Assembly (NCBI GenBank): GCA_947489685.1
Contig: CANLEM010000004.1
Coordinates: forward strand, 310,001 to 374,000
Direction: 5' to 3'
From: an uncultured Aquimarina sp.
GTDB lineage: Bacteria; Bacteroidota; Bacteroidia; Flavobacteriales; Flavobacteriaceae
Length of the DNA stretch: 64,000 bases
Both the position numbers and the translations under genes were made by a program. The notes below the pieces were generated by a model, which had not been told where the DNA came from, did not search any database, and worked only from the letters and a program-made list of their open reading frames with translations. Shown here one piece after another: positions 63,071-64,000 of this stretch. How positions within the stretch are numbered: position 1 is the stretch's first letter; each line of letters opens with the position of its first letter.

Positions 63071-63709
63071 CTAATTCAAATTTTTGAGTTCTATATGTCT
63101 TTTATGTTGAACTAATAAATTAGTCGATTGTAATTTTTTTGTTAATCTCGAAACTACTTCTCGAGAGGTACCTAAATCTAACGCGATTTCTTTATGAGAC
63201 ATTTGAATCATATTACAATTTTGAAGCTTTGCTTTTTCGGTCAAATAATTTACCAACCTATCTTCAATCTTATAACAAACTACTTGTTTGGTAGTATTTA
63301 ATAAATCCTCATAGTTTCTTTGAAAATCTTTTAAAATAATCTGAGTAAATGATGGATATTTTACAAACCATTCTTTTACTTTTTCGATAGGCAAACAAAG
63401 TACTTTTGTTTCTTTCTCGGTTACCGCAGAGAAACGAACAGCCTCTGGACTAAATAAATGATTAAAACTAAGAATACAACATTGCCCAGGATGTATGTAG
63501 TATAAAAGAAATTCTACTTCTTCTTCTTCGGCATACATTTTAATTAAGCCATCTAAAATAATAGGCAAAAAATTAAGGTAACTTCCTTGTTTTACCACAT
63601 ACTTACCTTCGGGTATGCTTTTAAGTTCTCCAAAAGATAACAGCTCATCTTTTAGATCTTTTTCGATAAAAGGAAAACATTGGGAAAGTTCAATTTTTTC
63701 ACTTAACAT
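63071..63709 (-). CDS. Crp/Fnr-family transcriptional regulator
   Basis: The protein has 212 residues. A cyclic-nucleotide-binding-like beta-roll occupies about 15-125 (IPEGKYVVKQGSYLNFLP; LYYIHPGQCCILS). A winged helix follows at about 150-210, with recognition segment MSHKEIALDLGTSREVVSRLTKKL. There is no N-terminal Cys cluster, so it is not an oxygen-sensing FNR. The cAMP-contact Arg/Ser pair of E. coli Crp is not seen, so the ligand is uncertain. The next gene upstream is the DsbD-like protein, also on the minus strand. No link to the nitrate genes is evident. Confidence 0.9.
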   Translation of the reverse strand: MLSEKIELSQCFPFIEKDLKDELLSFGELKSIPEGKYVVKQGSYLNFLPIILDGLIKMYAEEEEVEFLLYYIHPGQCCILSFNHLFSPEAVRFSAVTEKETKVLCLPIEKVKEWFVKYPSFTQIILKDFQRNYEDLLNTTKQVVCYKIEDRLVNYLTEKAKLQNCNMIQMSHKEIALDLGTSREVVSRLTKKLQSTNLLVQHKRHIELKNLN

Positions 63710-63810
63710 TAGTTTGCTTATTTTAGGTTAGCATTGCTTGTTAAGTCGAAAAAACTATTCCACACTTACATATGGACTATAATAAAATTCTATTTAACTA
63801 TTAATTTTTA

Positions 63811-64000
63811 TTATTTACCCTTATAGTTAGTTAAACCAGTTTGTAACCACTTTAGGTATTCGCCAACATCCGGAGTGTATGCAGTAGTACGGTTTAATAA
63901 GTTCATATTACTATCTAATAAAACATAATAAGGTTGCGAATTATTTTGGAAATTCAATGTTTGAAAAGTAGCCCATTTATCCCCAATGGTTTTAATATTT
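63811..64000 (-). CDS. C-terminus of a DsbD-like thioredoxin-family protein (partial)
   Basis: The last 62 residues of a gene that enters from the right edge. GDKWATFQTLNFQNNSQPYY, then VLLD and YTPDVGEYLKWLQTGL, are typical of the C-terminal thioredoxin domain of DsbD/CcdA-type proteins in Flavobacteria, which carry reducing power to the periplasm. The CXXC motif and the membrane part would be outside the window. Confidence 0.7.
   Translation of the reverse strand, partial: NIKTIGDKWATFQTLNFQNNSQPYYVLLDSNMNLLNRTTAYTPDVGEYLKWLQTGLTNYKGK

Noticed and set aside
63071..63709. Crp/Fnr protein as the regulator binding TACGTA sites
   Set aside because: It is about 40 kb away, and the motif does not resemble TTGAT/TGTGA-type Crp/Fnr sites. 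A NarL-type regulator is inside the regulon.

Overview
The window is a stretch of a Bacteroidota chromosome, almost certainly Flavobacteriaceae and perhaps an Aquimarina-like marine genus. The evidence is an AT-rich composition, a SusC/SusD pair, a sorting domain of the type IX secretion system, many lipoproteins with short signal peptides, and promoters with the Bacteroidota -7 element TAnnTTTG and no E. coli-type -35. I see no tRNA, rRNA, CRISPR array, insertion sequence or prophage.

Layout. 1-11.9 kb is a mixed housekeeping region: a partial secreted protein, aspartate kinase lysC with a divergent ACT-domain protein, an M13 peptidase, a small T9SS-sorted protein, a hybrid histidine kinase, a carboxypeptidase-regulatory-domain protein, an S41 peptidase and small unknowns. 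12-30.8 kb is one nitrate/nitrite assimilation regulon. It holds nasA fused to its own flavin and [2Fe-2S] domains, a rubredoxin protein with sulfite/nitrite-reductase-like half domains, the ABC nitrate importer nrtABCD, a periplasmic P-box (PilJ/NarX-type) protein, a NarL-type response regulator, an outer-membrane porin, nirB, nirD, a DUF4202 protein and a NarX-type histidine kinase. 30.8-33.9 kb carries a BadF-type sugar kinase, GAPDH and phosphofructokinase. 34-50.6 kb is a starch/maltose utilisation locus. Its minus operon encodes an SLC45-type transporter, beta-phosphoglucomutase, a GH65 maltose phosphorylase and two GH13 enzymes. A LacI regulator sits between this and a plus operon of susC, susD, susE and a GH13 amylase. 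50.7-54.3 kb is a C39-peptidase ABC exporter with its HlyD partner. 54.3-64 kb holds a TPR histidine kinase, a DUF885 protein, a CocE/NonD hydrolase, a lamin-tail/spondin lipoprotein, a Crp/Fnr regulator and the end of a DsbD-like protein.

How it works together. In the nitrogen block the porin would admit nitrate, NrtABCD would import it, NasA would reduce it to nitrite, and NirBD would reduce nitrite to ammonium. The sensor appears to be split. A soluble periplasmic protein carries two P-boxes, a separate membrane kinase lacks a P-box, and a NarL-type regulator lies nearby. Four promoters share the same architecture, TACGTA-N8-TArTTTTG, and none has a -33 TTG. Two further copies face the sensor and regulator genes. 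In the carbon block, starch is cut outside the cell and in the periplasm, and maltose is phosphorolysed to glucose-1-phosphate, isomerised and sent to glycolysis. The leader of the transporter/phosphorylase operon contains overlapping inverted repeats that predict mutually exclusive RNA hairpins, one of which covers the start codon. A 17-nt stretch of that leader is exactly complementary to the susC leader. The shared nitrate promoter, the split sensor and this leader are the parts I would look at first.
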